In this document: in pieces, positions 1 through 8,368 of the stretch
Numbering within the stretch: the stretch's first letter is position 1
How the letters are laid out: each line of letters begins with the position of its first letter
Assembly: GCF_002245535.1 (NCBI RefSeq)
Contig: NZ_NKCN01000013.1
Location: forward strand, 1 to 64,000
DNA from: Mycobacterium lehmannii
GTDB taxonomy: Bacteria > Actinomycetota > Actinomycetes > Mycobacteriales > Mycobacteriaceae
Direction of reading: 5' to 3'
DNA length: 64,000 nt
The notes under the pieces: model-generated
Databases searched by the model: none
Told to the model about the DNA's origin: nothing
The model's input: only the letters and a program-made list of their open reading frames with translations
Made by a program: the position numbers and the translations under genes

Positions 1-36
1 TCTTCCTCGGCAGCGTCAGATGTGTATAACAGCCAG
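1..36. other. Nextera adapter remnant at contig end
   Basis: Bases 7-29 are identical to the core of the Illumina Nextera read-1 transposase adapter (it contains GCAGCGTCAGATGTGTATAA). The flanking bases 1-6 and 30-36 are degraded versions of the rest of the adapter (CAGCCAG where the adapter has GAGACAG). Genomic sequence probably begins near base 37. This stretch is library-derived, so nothing should be annotated in it. Confidence 0.93.
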
Positions 37-108
37 AATCGATCCGCCGAGCAACGCCGCGAACGGCACCACCAAACTCAGCATCCGAGCGATTCGTCGA
101 GCGCCCAT
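37..108 (-). CDS. Truncated small membrane or secreted protein (N-terminus only)
   Basis: An ATG at 106-108 on the minus strand is preceded by an AGGAG ribosome site about eight bases upstream. It opens a frame reading MGARRIARMLSLVVPFAALL and then a few small residues, which is a basic N-terminus followed by a hydrophobic segment, like a signal peptide or first membrane helix. The gene runs straight into the adapter remnant, so only about 24 residues are genuine and the family cannot be named. The longer frame that starts upstream of this ATG lacks a ribosome site and is less likely. Confidence 0.55.
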
Positions 109-184
109 GCCACCACTCCTAGATGTGTGTCGACCGATTGCGACGTTCGTCATACCCGCTTTGATTCGCGACCAACCAACCGTT

Positions 185-1207
185 TCACGAGGGAATTTTC
201 TTGCCACCGGGCTCACTGATCTTGACCAACATCTTGCCGATGTTGGCACCGGTGAACAAGCCGTTCATGGCGTCGACGCAGGATTCGATGCCCTCGAAGA
301 TCGTCTGGCGGTGCACCAGCCGCCCCTCGTCCGCCCACCGGCGCAGGGGCCCGAACGCCTCCTCGAACCGCCCCCATTCGTCGAGCGCGTTGAACCCCTG
401 CATCAGCGCGGTCTTCGACAACAAGTTGACGTAGTTGGCCGGGCCGGGATGTTCACCGGTCAGGTAGCTCGAGATGACGCCGCACAACACCACCCGCGCC
501 TTGTGCGCCAGGCGGCCGAGCACCGCGTCGAGGATCGGCCCGCCGACATTGTCGAAGTACACGTCGACGCCCTTGGGGCAGTGCTCCTTCAACGCCGCGG
601 GCAGGTTGGCCTCGCGATAGTCGATGCATGCGTCGAACCCGAAATCCTCCACGACCGCACGGCACTTGTCCGGTCCGCCCGCGATGCCGACCACCCGGGC
701 CCCAGCGATCTTGGCGATCTGACCCGCGACCGAACCGGTGGCACCCGCCGCAGCCGACACCACCACGGTCTCCCCCGGCTGCGGCCTGCCGATCCCGACC
801 ATTCCGAAATAGGCCGTCGCGCCGGTCGGCCCGTACACCGACATCACCGCGAGTTGGTCGACGTCGGGACCGGGCACCGGCGTGGTGAAGATGTCGTCGC
901 GGCTGATCACGTATTCCTGAAAACCCGTCAGCGTCGTCACCACGTCACCGACGGCGTACGCATCGCATCGGGACGCCACGACCTCACCGATGCCTGCCGC
1001 GCGGATGACCTCTCCGAGCTGCACAGGGGGGAGATAACCGGGCTGGTCGTTCAGCCAGGTGCGGGCCGCGGCGTCGATGCCGACGTAGGTCGTGCGCACC
1101 AACGCCTCACCTTCGGCGGGCTCGGGCGCAGGCGCGGTGATCAGCTCGGTATCGGCGGGCTGGACCAGCCCCGTGGGCCTGCGGCGCAACACGATCTGGC
1201 GGTTCAT
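185..1207 (-). CDS. NADP-dependent MDR oxidoreductase, CurA/prostaglandin reductase-like
   Basis: A zinc-free medium-chain dehydrogenase/reductase of about 340 residues. The N-terminus MNRQIVLRRRP is typical of the CurA/leukotriene B4 12-hydroxydehydrogenase group, which reduces the C=C bond of alpha,beta-unsaturated ketones with NADPH. The nucleotide-binding loop AAAGATGSVAGQIAK is near the middle and VDVYFDNVGG follows, both characteristic of this branch. I chose the ATG at 1207 on family grounds; a TTG at 1237 would overlap the upstream gene. It lies 22 bases after the MFS transporter on the same strand, so the two are probably co-transcribed. The natural substrate is unknown. Confidence 0.85.
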   Translation of the reverse strand: MNRQIVLRRRPTGLVQPADTELITAPAPEPAEGEALVRTTYVGIDAAARTWLNDQPGYLPPVQLGEVIRAAGIGEVVASRCDAYAVGDVVTTLTGFQEYVISRDDIFTTPVPGPDVDQLAVMSVYGPTGATAYFGMVGIGRPQPGETVVVSAAAGATGSVAGQIAKIAGARVVGIAGGPDKCRAVVEDFGFDACIDYREANLPAALKEHCPKGVDVYFDNVGGPILDAVLGRLAHKARVVLCGVISSYLTGEHPGPANYVNLLSKTALMQGFNALDEWGRFEEAFGPLRRWADEGRLVHRQTIFEGIESCVDAMNGLFTGANIGKMLVKISEPGGKKIPS

Positions 1208-1229
1208 CAGCTCGGCCACGAAGGCGAAC

Positions 1230-2534
1230 CTACCCAATTCGCGCGCCGCGCTGGGCGTGTGTCGACTCGACGATCTCGCGGACGAACCTCCGACTCGCCA
1301 GGAGGTAACAGACGATCGCGGCCACTTGGAACGCCGGCACGATCAGCAGCGCCCGCCCCAGCGACATCGCGCCGAGGTCGTCTTTGAGCGCATCGCTGAT
1401 GACGCCGGTGAGGAACGGGCCCGCCGACCCGACGATGGCGCCGAAGAACAGGAAGATCGCCGAAGCCGTCGCGCGCTGGTCGGCTCGGGCCAGTCGTTGG
1501 ATGGCCGCGATGGACGGCGCCATGTACGCCGTGCCGACGACGTAGCTCAGCGAGATGAACCATATGCACAGCGTCCGGTCGCCCACCGTGAACGCCAACG
1601 CCGAGAACGGGAGCATCGCAGCGGTCATCGCGGCCACCAGCCACAGCAGCCACCGCGGATCGGAAGCCGACAACCGGTCCGCGACCCGGCCGACGACCAG
1701 AAGGCCGAGGATGCCCGTCAGCCCGCTGGCGATGCCGTAGTGCACCCCCACCTCGCCCAACTCCATACCGCGGGTGCGGACCAGATACGCGGGGGCGAAG
1801 GCCGTCAAGGAGTAACCAGCCACCGAGATGCACGACGCTCCGACGACGACGCCCACGAAGCTGCGTTTGCGTAGCAGATCTCCGGCCTTGGCGGGGACAT
1901 CGATGTCGTCGACTCCCGTCGTGGCGGGCATCGACTGCCTGCGCCCGAGCGCGATGAGGACCAGCGGCGCGACCGCCACGCTGATCGCGCCCATGACCAC
2001 GAACGCCATCCGCCAGCCCAAGGTTTGCGCCAGCAGGCCGCCGCCGATCAGGCTGGCCGCGCTGGCGAGCGGGATCGCGAGCGTGATCACCGCCAGCGGC
2101 GCGGCACGACGCTGCGGCGCGAAGTTGCGCGCCACGTACGCGTGTGCGGCCGGTGTGCTGCCGGCCTCACCGATCGCCACGCCCACGCGGGTGAGCGCCA
2201 GTTGGAAGCCTGACTGCACCGCACCGCCCAGCATCGTCATCGCGCCCCACAACGTCAGGCACGTCGACACCACCAGCCCGAACGCACCGCGGTCGGCGAT
2301 CCGAGCGATCAGCAGGCCGAGCACGGCGTAGACGGCCAGGAAGCCGAACCCGTTGATCACGCCGAGCGCGGTATCGGACAGATCCAGTTCCGCCCGGATC
2401 GGTTCGGCGAGGACCGCGGGCAGGAACCGGTCCGCGTAGTTCAGCGTCCCGACGAGCGCGAGCAGCGCGACCGCAACCCAGGCTCGCCGTGTGCTGTGGG
2501 TGCCGCTGGCCGGGGCGAGCTCTGCAGTAGCCAT
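1230..2534 (-). CDS. MFS transporter (spinster-like)
   Basis: A 434-residue major facilitator with about 12 hydrophobic segments. The N-terminal half carries LNYADRFLPAVLAEPI, close to the NYxDR motif of the Spns/phthalate-permease-like MFS families. The cytoplasmic loop between helices 2 and 3 reads IARIADRGAF, a form of MFS motif A. The ATG at 2532-2534 has a GGAAGC ribosome site. It is the first gene of a two-gene unit with the CurA-like reductase, so transport of a small organic acid or enone precursor is possible, but the substrate is not evident. Confidence 0.85.
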   Translation of the reverse strand: MATAELAPASGTHSTRRAWVAVALLALVGTLNYADRFLPAVLAEPIRAELDLSDTALGVINGFGFLAVYAVLGLLIARIADRGAFGLVVSTCLTLWGAMTMLGGAVQSGFQLALTRVGVAIGEAGSTPAAHAYVARNFAPQRRAAPLAVITLAIPLASAASLIGGGLLAQTLGWRMAFVVMGAISVAVAPLVLIALGRRQSMPATTGVDDIDVPAKAGDLLRKRSFVGVVVGASCISVAGYSLTAFAPAYLVRTRGMELGEVGVHYGIASGLTGILGLLVVGRVADRLSASDPRWLLWLVAAMTAAMLPFSALAFTVGDRTLCIWFISLSYVVGTAYMAPSIAAIQRLARADQRATASAIFLFFGAIVGSAGPFLTGVISDALKDDLGAMSLGRALLIVPAFQVAAIVCYLLASRRFVREIVESTHAQRGARIG

Positions 2535-2605
2535 GTCGTGGGCAGCTTCCCAGACTTCGTCCCGACTACGGGATTAATTGGATTGCAAGAGGGTAAATAA
2601 CCGGC

Positions 2606-2725
2606 ATGCCCGAAGCCGATGAACTCACCGCGGTCGCGATCTGCGGTGGATGTGGTTACCCGACACTCGGGCCGAACCTGTGCTCGTATTGCCAAGCCAT
2701 GACCGCCGATCCGGCCGCCGCCTGA
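2606..2725 (+). CDS. 39-aa peptide with two CxxC motifs (zinc-ribbon-like)
   Basis: A short frame, ATG at 2606 and TGA at 2723-2725, encodes a 39-residue peptide. It contains CGGC and CSYC separated by about ten residues (CGGCGYPTLGPNLCSYC), a spacing that would bind one zinc ion in a knuckle or mini-ribbon. A purine-rich AAGAGGG lies about 12 bases upstream. The gene diverges from the MFS gene and faces the VanX-type gene. No function can be assigned. The regular cysteine pattern and clean start and stop argue that it is real rather than a chance frame. Confidence 0.6.
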   Translation: MPEADELTAVAICGGCGYPTLGPNLCSYCQAMTADPAAA

Positions 2726-2741
2726 CGGACCCGCCCAGCAG

Positions 2742-3404
2742 CTAGTTCACGGGGACGTCGAGTATCGGGCGCTGCCGGTCTGCACCCGGCGCGTCGAAAT
2801 GCCACCATTCGCCGGTGTACACCGTGAGCCCGCCCGCGGCCATCGCATCGCGCAACCGCTTGCGGTTGGCCTGTGCCGCCGCGCTGACCCCGTCGGTGGC
2901 ATACGCGTTGGCGCGCGCGGTGAACTCGTCGAAACCGGTGCCCATGTCGACGGGAGTGCCGTCACGGGCCAAGGTCACATCGACCGACAACGCCGCTTCA
3001 TGGCTGCTCGCATAGGGCCCCGGCCGGGCCACCCATCCGGGATCGGAGACCGCCTCGAACATCCGCACCTGAACGTCGTGCGGCCGGTAGCAATCCCAGA
3101 ACACCAGCACTTCGCCGCCGGGGCGCAACGCGTCGGCGGCCGCGGCCAAGCCGGGTGCCATCGACTCGTCGACGAGGCAGCGGGCATCGGCGGGATACAG
3201 CTGCTCGCCGACGAAGTTGTCCGTCGTCGCGTACCGCAGGTCGATCACCGCGTCGGGCACGACGGTGCGGACATCGACGAGCCCGGCCGCACGCGCCGCA
3301 TCGGACACCGGGGGCACGGGGGCATCCGGTGTCGCGGACGCCACGCCTGCCGCCGGCCACGCGAGGACGACGGCCAACGCCGGACCCGCCCAGGCACTAC
3401 GCAT
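2742..3404 (-). CDS. Secreted D-Ala-D-Ala dipeptidase, VanX family (peptidase M15D)
   Basis: A 220-residue protein with an N-terminal signal peptide of about 24 residues. The M15 zinc site is intact: H135 and D142 in SSHEAALSVD, and E199 with H202 in EWWHF. R107 in DCYRPHD corresponds to the transition-state arginine of VanX. The spacings H-x6-D and E-x2-H equal those in VanX. The residues between the ligands (EAALSV) differ from the usual family pattern, with glycine and serine replaced. In a non-glycopeptide producer such enzymes are thought to recycle or trim D-Ala-D-Ala. A GTGAGG ribosome site precedes the ATG. Confidence 0.85.
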   Translation of the reverse strand: MRSAWAGPALAVVLAWPAAGVASATPDAPVPPVSDAARAAGLVDVRTVVPDAVIDLRYATTDNFVGEQLYPADARCLVDESMAPGLAAAADALRPGGEVLVFWDCYRPHDVQVRMFEAVSDPGWVARPGPYASSHEAALSVDVTLARDGTPVDMGTGFDEFTARANAYATDGVSAAAQANRKRLRDAMAAGGLTVYTGEWWHFDAPGADRQRPILDVPVN

Positions 3405-3498
3405 ATCGCCTCACTTCCGGACTGGAGTAGTCGCCTACGCTAGTCGGCTTCCCCGGCGCGACCGAGCATCGAAGTGTCGTCACGCCGAGGAGGTCACC

Positions 3499-4743
3499 AT
3501 GAGCGTCACCGTCAATGTGGACACGGACCGGCCAAGCCCGACGGTGTTCGAGGCCGACCTGCCGACCATCTCGTATGAGGATGCGACCGACGCATACGAA
3601 GCCCACCGGCGGATCGCCGAAGCGCGCAGCGCGGGACCGGTCGCAATGGGCGCTCACGGGCCCGAGCTGTTGAGCTACGAGACGGTCCGGGCGGCCCTGC
3701 GCGACCACCGCATGTGCGCACCGCCGGGACTCGGTCTGGAGGCCCAGGGCATCATCTCCGGCCCGCTCTGGGATCGCGCCGTCACGACGCTCCTCAGCGT
3801 CAACGGTGAAACCCACTCGCGGCTTCGGCGCCTGGTGTGCAAGGCGTTCACACCGCGCTCGGTAGGACGGCTGGAGACGACGATCACCTCAGTCGTCACG
3901 GATCTGGTGGATCCGTTGGTGGCGTCGGGACGGTGCGAGGTCGTGGAGGACATCGCACGTCCGTATCCGGTTCCGGTCATCGCCGAGCTGCTCGGCGCCC
4001 CGCGCGAGGATTGGAAGTTGTTCTCCGAGTGGGCCGACGACTTCTTCAAGCTGTTTCAGTGGAACGCGGCCGAACACGCGCCGGCGATACTGCAGGCGTG
4101 GGCCGAACTCGACGACTACGTCGACGGGATGGTCGCCGAGCGCCGCGCGACGCTCACCGACGACCTGATCTCGGAGTTGATCCGCGCCGAGGACGACGGG
4201 GACCGGTTGAGCATCGAGGAGCTGCGCATGCTCGCGGCGGGAATCTTGATGGCGGGCACCGACACCACCCGCAACCAGCTCGCGGCCGCGGTGGACGTGC
4301 TGTGCGACCACCCCGACCAGTGGGAGCTGCTGGCCGAGCATCCCGAGCTCGCGATGAACGCCGTCGAGGAACTGATGCGGTTCTACCCGGTGGTGTTCGC
4401 GGCGATGCGGATGACGATGGAGGACGTCGAGTGCGGCGGCGTGACCTTTCCCGCGCGCACGTTCGTGGTGGTGAACACGGCAAGCGCGAACCGCGATGCG
4501 GCCGTGTACGACGACCCCGACCACCTCGACATCACCCGGCAGGGTGCCGCGCCGATGCAGACCTTCGGCGCGGGCGCCCACTACTGCCTCGGCGCGAACC
4601 TGGCCCGTCGTGAACTGGCCGAGGCGCTGGTCGTGATGAGCAGCCGCATGCGCAATCTGCGGCGTGCAGCCCCCGCGACCTGGAAGCCGTTGGTCGGCAT
4701 CACCGGCCCTGCGACGCTTCCGATCGAGTTCGACGCACGCTGA
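3499..4743 (+). CDS. Cytochrome P450
   Basis: A 414-residue soluble bacterial P450. The I-helix oxygen-binding motif AGTDTTRN starts at A252, the ExxR pair is E291/R294, and the haem loop FGAGAHYCLGANLAR places the thiolate ligand at C363. The ATG at 3499 has a strong GAGGAGG ribosome site; the longer frame upstream has none. Its 3' end overlaps the convergent WS/DGAT gene by 44 bases. I do not recognise the CYP family, and no ferredoxin or reductase is adjacent. The substrate is unknown. Confidence 0.9.
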   Translation: MSVTVNVDTDRPSPTVFEADLPTISYEDATDAYEAHRRIAEARSAGPVAMGAHGPELLSYETVRAALRDHRMCAPPGLGLEAQGIISGPLWDRAVTTLLSVNGETHSRLRRLVCKAFTPRSVGRLETTITSVVTDLVDPLVASGRCEVVEDIARPYPVPVIAELLGAPREDWKLFSEWADDFFKLFQWNAAEHAPAILQAWAELDDYVDGMVAERRATLTDDLISELIRAEDDGDRLSIEELRMLAAGILMAGTDTTRNQLAAAVDVLCDHPDQWELLAEHPELAMNAVEELMRFYPVVFAAMRMTMEDVECGGVTFPARTFVVVNTASANRDAAVYDDPDHLDITRQGAAPMQTFGAGAHYCLGANLARRELAEALVVMSSRMRNLRRAAPATWKPLVGITGPATLPIEFDAR

Positions 4744-6163
4744 CCTGTGGCAGAGCGTCGGCCATCTCGGTGGTGGTCTGGCCCAGGCCGGCGGCCGCGC
4801 GGAGCTCGGCGAAGGCGGCGATGAACGCGTCCGTCGCGGTGTGGACGTCGTCGAACGCCAGGTCGTCGCAGAGCACCGAGATGTTGAGCTGGTCGACGTA
4901 GCTCCACACCGTCATGTTCATCGCCGAACCGGCGGCCAGTGGGCCGACCGAGTAGATCTCGGTGACGACGGCACCGGCGATCCGGCCGCGCTCGCGGGGC
5001 CCGGGCACGTTCGACACGATCAGGTTGAACAACTGGTTGGGCGCCTCACGCCGCGACATCCATCGGAACGTGGCGCGCGCGGCCGCGGGCGGTACGTACC
5101 GCAGCCCCTTGCCCACGGTGGCCGGGCCCAGCGACTCGTTGTCCTCTTTGGCCATCTGCGTGGCCGTGCGGATCAGGCGCAGCCTTTCGGTCGGGTCGGC
5201 GATCTGCACCGGCAAAGACACCAGCATGGTGCTCAACTCGTTGCCGGTGATGCGGTCCGGTGAGGTGTCGGTCGCGGCGGGAACCGAGGCGATCAGCGCG
5301 TCGTCGGCGCTCCCGTCACGCTCGATGAGCAACGTGCGCAGTCCGCCGGCGGCGATCGCGAGGACCACGTCGTTGACGGTCGCCTCGAGATGTTTGCTCG
5401 TCGCTCTGACCTCATCGAGTGAGAGCGTGGCGGTCGCGAACGCGCGCCCGGCCGAGAGCTTGCGGTTGAGGAAGGTGGGGGGCGGTTTGAACCGTTCGGC
5501 GAGTTCGGGATGGTGACGGCGCGCACGCGCTCGCCGCTGCAGGCGGTAGGCGCCGACGACAACCTCTTTGAGAACGCCGGGCAGGCCCGCGAGTTGGCGG
5601 AGGTGATCCCGTACCGCGAACGCGAGCAGAGCGGCTGCCGACAGTGATTCGGCGTCGCCTCCCGAACGGGAACCACCCGCGCCGGTGCCCGGCCATTCCA
5701 TCGCACGGGCCATCAGGTTCGCCGACGCGACGCCGTCGGCCAACGCGTGGTGCACCTTGCCGATCACCGCAACGCGGTTCTCGGCGAGACCTTCGGCGTA
5801 GTACAGCTCCCACAGCGGCCGGCTGCGATCCAGGGGCGTGCTCGCGATCTGACCGATCAGCGCGTCGAGTCCCGCGCGCCCGTACGGGTCAGGAACGGCT
5901 ACTTTGCGGACGTGGTAGCCGAAGTCGATGTCGGCGCCTTGCCGCCACACCGGCCGATGCAGGTGCAGTGGAACGTCGACGAGTTCGTACCGGAAGGGAT
6001 CGAGGTCAGGCAGGCGCTCGCGGAACGTCTCGAGAAATGCGTCGAAGGTCGGCTCGCCCTCGAACTGCGAAGTGTCGACCACCGCGATCTTGAGCGTGTG
6101 CTGGTGCACGTTCGGCGTCTCGCTGGACAGCAGCAGCGAGTCCCAGCCGCTGAGGCGCTTCAC
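4700..6163 (-). CDS. Wax ester synthase/diacylglycerol acyltransferase (WS/DGAT, tgs family)
   Basis: A 487-residue WS/DGAT enzyme that esterifies an alcohol or diacylglycerol with an acyl-CoA for storage lipid. The condensing-enzyme motif HHxxxDG is present as HHALADG (H138, H139, D143), and the C-terminal half has the family's NLIVSNVPGP block. Start is a GTG at 6163, only four bases after the stop of the alpha/beta hydrolase, so the two are translated from one message. The position resembles the M. tuberculosis tgs gene Rv3480c, but orthology is not proven. Its tail overlaps the convergent P450 gene. Confidence 0.9.
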   Translation of the reverse strand: MKRLSGWDSLLLSSETPNVHQHTLKIAVVDTSQFEGEPTFDAFLETFRERLPDLDPFRYELVDVPLHLHRPVWRQGADIDFGYHVRKVAVPDPYGRAGLDALIGQIASTPLDRSRPLWELYYAEGLAENRVAVIGKVHHALADGVASANLMARAMEWPGTGAGGSRSGGDAESLSAAALLAFAVRDHLRQLAGLPGVLKEVVVGAYRLQRRARARRHHPELAERFKPPPTFLNRKLSAGRAFATATLSLDEVRATSKHLEATVNDVVLAIAAGGLRTLLIERDGSADDALIASVPAATDTSPDRITGNELSTMLVSLPVQIADPTERLRLIRTATQMAKEDNESLGPATVGKGLRYVPPAAARATFRWMSRREAPNQLFNLIVSNVPGPRERGRIAGAVVTEIYSVGPLAAGSAMNMTVWSYVDQLNISVLCDDLAFDDVHTATDAFIAAFAELRAAAGLGQTTTEMADALPQVSVRRTRSEASQGR

Positions 6164-6167
6164 GTCG

Positions 6168-7040
6168 CTAGCCTTCGGCGGTCCTGTACCGCCCGATCGG
6201 CGGGAGGCGTCTGCTGACCGACTCGGTCGCCGTCACGAGCGCCTCGACGAATTTGTCGGAGGCGAACGTGCATCCGGCGTGACCGGCGGCGACGTCGACG
6301 GTTTCGGCGTCGGGTATCCGGCTCGCCAGCCATCGCTGCCGTTGCACCCCGAAGGCCCGGTCGCGCGTCGTCACGACCACCGCCGTGGGGACGTCGACCT
6401 CGTGGATCCATGTCGTCGAATCGAAGCGGATGACTTCGGCCAGGGCCCGGGTGATCGCGCCGGGCGAGGTACTACGCACCTGGTTGAGCAGCCACTGGTG
6501 GTTCTGCAACGCGCCGGGGCCCACCATCGCAGCGGGTGAGAGTCGCCTCGCGGGCGGGCTCAGCGATTCGAGCAGCGCGGCGAACACGCCCGTTGCGATC
6601 CGCTCGTAGCTGGCCCGGTTGACCGCCGCTGCCGCGGCGCACAACACCAACCCGTCGACGCGTGCCGGGTGGCGCTTCCAGACCAGTTGGGCCACAAGCG
6701 AACCCATCGAATACCCGACCGGCACGAACGTCGGGATGCCCAGGGCATCGGCCAGAGCGGCGACATCGTCGGCGCAGTCCTCGAGCAGAAACCGGTGCGC
6801 CGTGATGCCTTGACCATGACCGCGCTGGTCGAACACGACCACGCGACCGAATTCCTGCAGTGCATCCAGCGCGGGATACCACGTCATGACACCCGTGCAT
6901 GCGACCGAGTGCAGCAACATGAAAACGGGGCCGTCGCGCGGCCCCGAGTCGACGACGTACGTCGTACCGCGGCCGGGGAGCTCCACCATCCGGCCTTCAG
7001 GGACGTCGGCAGCCGAGGCCAACGCGGGTAACGACGGCAA
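6168..7040 (-). CDS. Alpha/beta hydrolase (start uncertain)
   Basis: An alpha/beta-hydrolase fold protein. The oxyanion region is FMLLHSVACTG, the nucleophile elbow is GYSMGS (Ser), and the catalytic His lies in DVAAGHAG near the C-terminus. It probably hydrolyses an ester, perhaps a lipid, since it sits in one operon with the WS/DGAT gene. The start is unclear. Coding-like sequence (LYRWSIAWNLPIPLS) continues upstream of the TTG chosen at 7040, but the frame has no ATG, GTG or TTG between there and the divergent xdhC gene. An ATG at 7101 is in another frame. A CTG start or a one-base error is possible. Confidence 0.75.
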   Translation of the reverse strand: MPSLPALASAADVPEGRMVELPGRGTTYVVDSGPRDGPVFMLLHSVACTGVMTWYPALDALQEFGRVVVFDQRGHGQGITAHRFLLEDCADDVAALADALGIPTFVPVGYSMGSLVAQLVWKRHPARVDGLVLCAAAAAVNRASYERIATGVFAALLESLSPPARRLSPAAMVGPGALQNHQWLLNQVRSTSPGAITRALAEVIRFDSTTWIHEVDVPTAVVVTTRDRAFGVQRQRWLASRIPDAETVDVAAGHAGCTFASDKFVEALVTATESVSRRLPPIGRYRTAEG

Positions 7041-7172
7041 CCGCGGAATGGACAGTGGTATGGGCAGATTCCAGGCGATGCTCCAACGATAGAGCGAACA
7101 TTTCGTGCCGTCTGGCGTTCGCGCCCCTTCCCGCTGAGCACTTGCACAGCGTCTCGGGCTTAGACTGCGAGC

Positions 7173-8294
7173 GTGCGCGAGGTGCTCGAGGAGTTGCTGA
7201 CCGTGTGGCGGTCCGGCGGCGCCGCCGGTGTGGCCACCGTCGTGCGCACGATCCGCTCGGCGCCGCGACAACCCGGGGCGACCATGGTGGTCAGCCCCGA
7301 CGGTTCGGTCGCCGGTTCGGTGTCCGGTGGCTGCGTCGAGGCCGCCGTCTACGAACTGGTCAACGAGGTCGTCGCCTCGGGGCGCCCCGAGCTGCAGCGC
7401 TACGGAATCAGCGACGACGACGCATTCGCGGTGGGGCTGACGTGCGGCGGCATCATCGACATCTTCGCCGAGGCGGTGTCACGCGACAGCTTCCCGCAGT
7501 TGCAGGCGGTCGCCGACGACATCGCCGCACACCGCCCCACCGCGGTGGCCACCGTCATCGCGCACCCCGACGCCGACCGGATCGGGCGCCGCCTGGTGAT
7601 CGGCACGGATTCGGTCGACGGATCGCTGGGTTCGGCGCGCGTCGACGCCGCCGTCACGGACGACGCGCGCGGGTTGCTCGCCGTCGGTCGCACGGGCGTG
7701 TTGTCGTACGGCCCCGACGGCCAGCGCCAGGAGACGGGCATGGAGGTGTTCGTCGCCAGCCACGCGCCGCCGCCGCGGATGCTGATCTTCGGGGCGATCG
7801 ACTTCGCAGCCGCGCTCGCCCAGCAGGGCGCCCTGCTCGGATATCGCGTCACCGTGTGCGACGCCCGTCCCGTGTTCGCCACACCGGCCCGCTTTCCCGG
7901 CGCCGATGAGGTCGTGGTGATGTGGCCCGACCGCTACCTCGCAGAGCAGGCGGAGCAGGGTGCCATCGACGCCCGCACCGCGATCTGCGTACTCACCCAC
8001 GATCCGAAGTTCGACGTCCCCGTGCTCCAGGTCGCACTCGGCCTCCCCGAGGTCGGTTACATCGGCGTGATGGGATCGCGCCGCACGCACGACGACCGGT
8101 TGCGCCGGTTGCGCGAGTGCGGCATCACCGACGCCGACCTGACCCGGTTGGCCAGCCCGATCGGCCTGGACCTCGGCGCGCGCACACCCGAGGAGACCGC
8201 GGTGTCGATCGCGGCCGAAATCATCGCCCGCAGGTGGGGCGGCGGCGGCCGTCCGCTGAGCGATACGGCAGGACGCATCCACCATGAGGGATGA
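7173..8294 (+). CDS. XdhC/CoxI-family molybdenum-cofactor insertion protein
   Basis: A 373-residue two-domain XdhC/CoxI protein. The N-terminal XdhC domain has GSVAGSVSGGCVE and LTCGGIIDIF. The C-terminal Rossmann domain includes VGYIGVMGSRRT and ends with the conserved ISPIGLDLGA-like run (here ASPIGLDLGARTPEE). Members receive sulphurated molybdenum cofactor and insert it into xanthine-oxidase-family enzymes. It starts with GTG at 7173 and stands 74 bases before the gene for such an enzyme, so it is very likely the dedicated maturation factor of that operon. Confidence 0.9.
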   Translation: MREVLEELLTVWRSGGAAGVATVVRTIRSAPRQPGATMVVSPDGSVAGSVSGGCVEAAVYELVNEVVASGRPELQRYGISDDDAFAVGLTCGGIIDIFAEAVSRDSFPQLQAVADDIAAHRPTAVATVIAHPDADRIGRRLVIGTDSVDGSLGSARVDAAVTDDARGLLAVGRTGVLSYGPDGQRQETGMEVFVASHAPPPRMLIFGAIDFAAALAQQGALLGYRVTVCDARPVFATPARFPGADEVVVMWPDRYLAEQAEQGAIDARTAICVLTHDPKFDVPVLQVALGLPEVGYIGVMGSRRTHDDRLRRLRECGITDADLTRLASPIGLDLGARTPEETAVSIAAEIIARRWGGGGRPLSDTAGRIHHEG

Positions 8295-8368
8295 GACAAC
8301 GCCTATGGAAATGTCGTTCTCGAATGCGATAACGTCACTCTTTACACGGCGAGGAGAAGGGTGAACCG

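Noticed and set aside
20..1387. 455-residue plus-strand frame at the window start
   Set aside because: Antisense to the CurA-like reductase and MFS genes, with low-complexity composition; it begins inside the adapter remnant.
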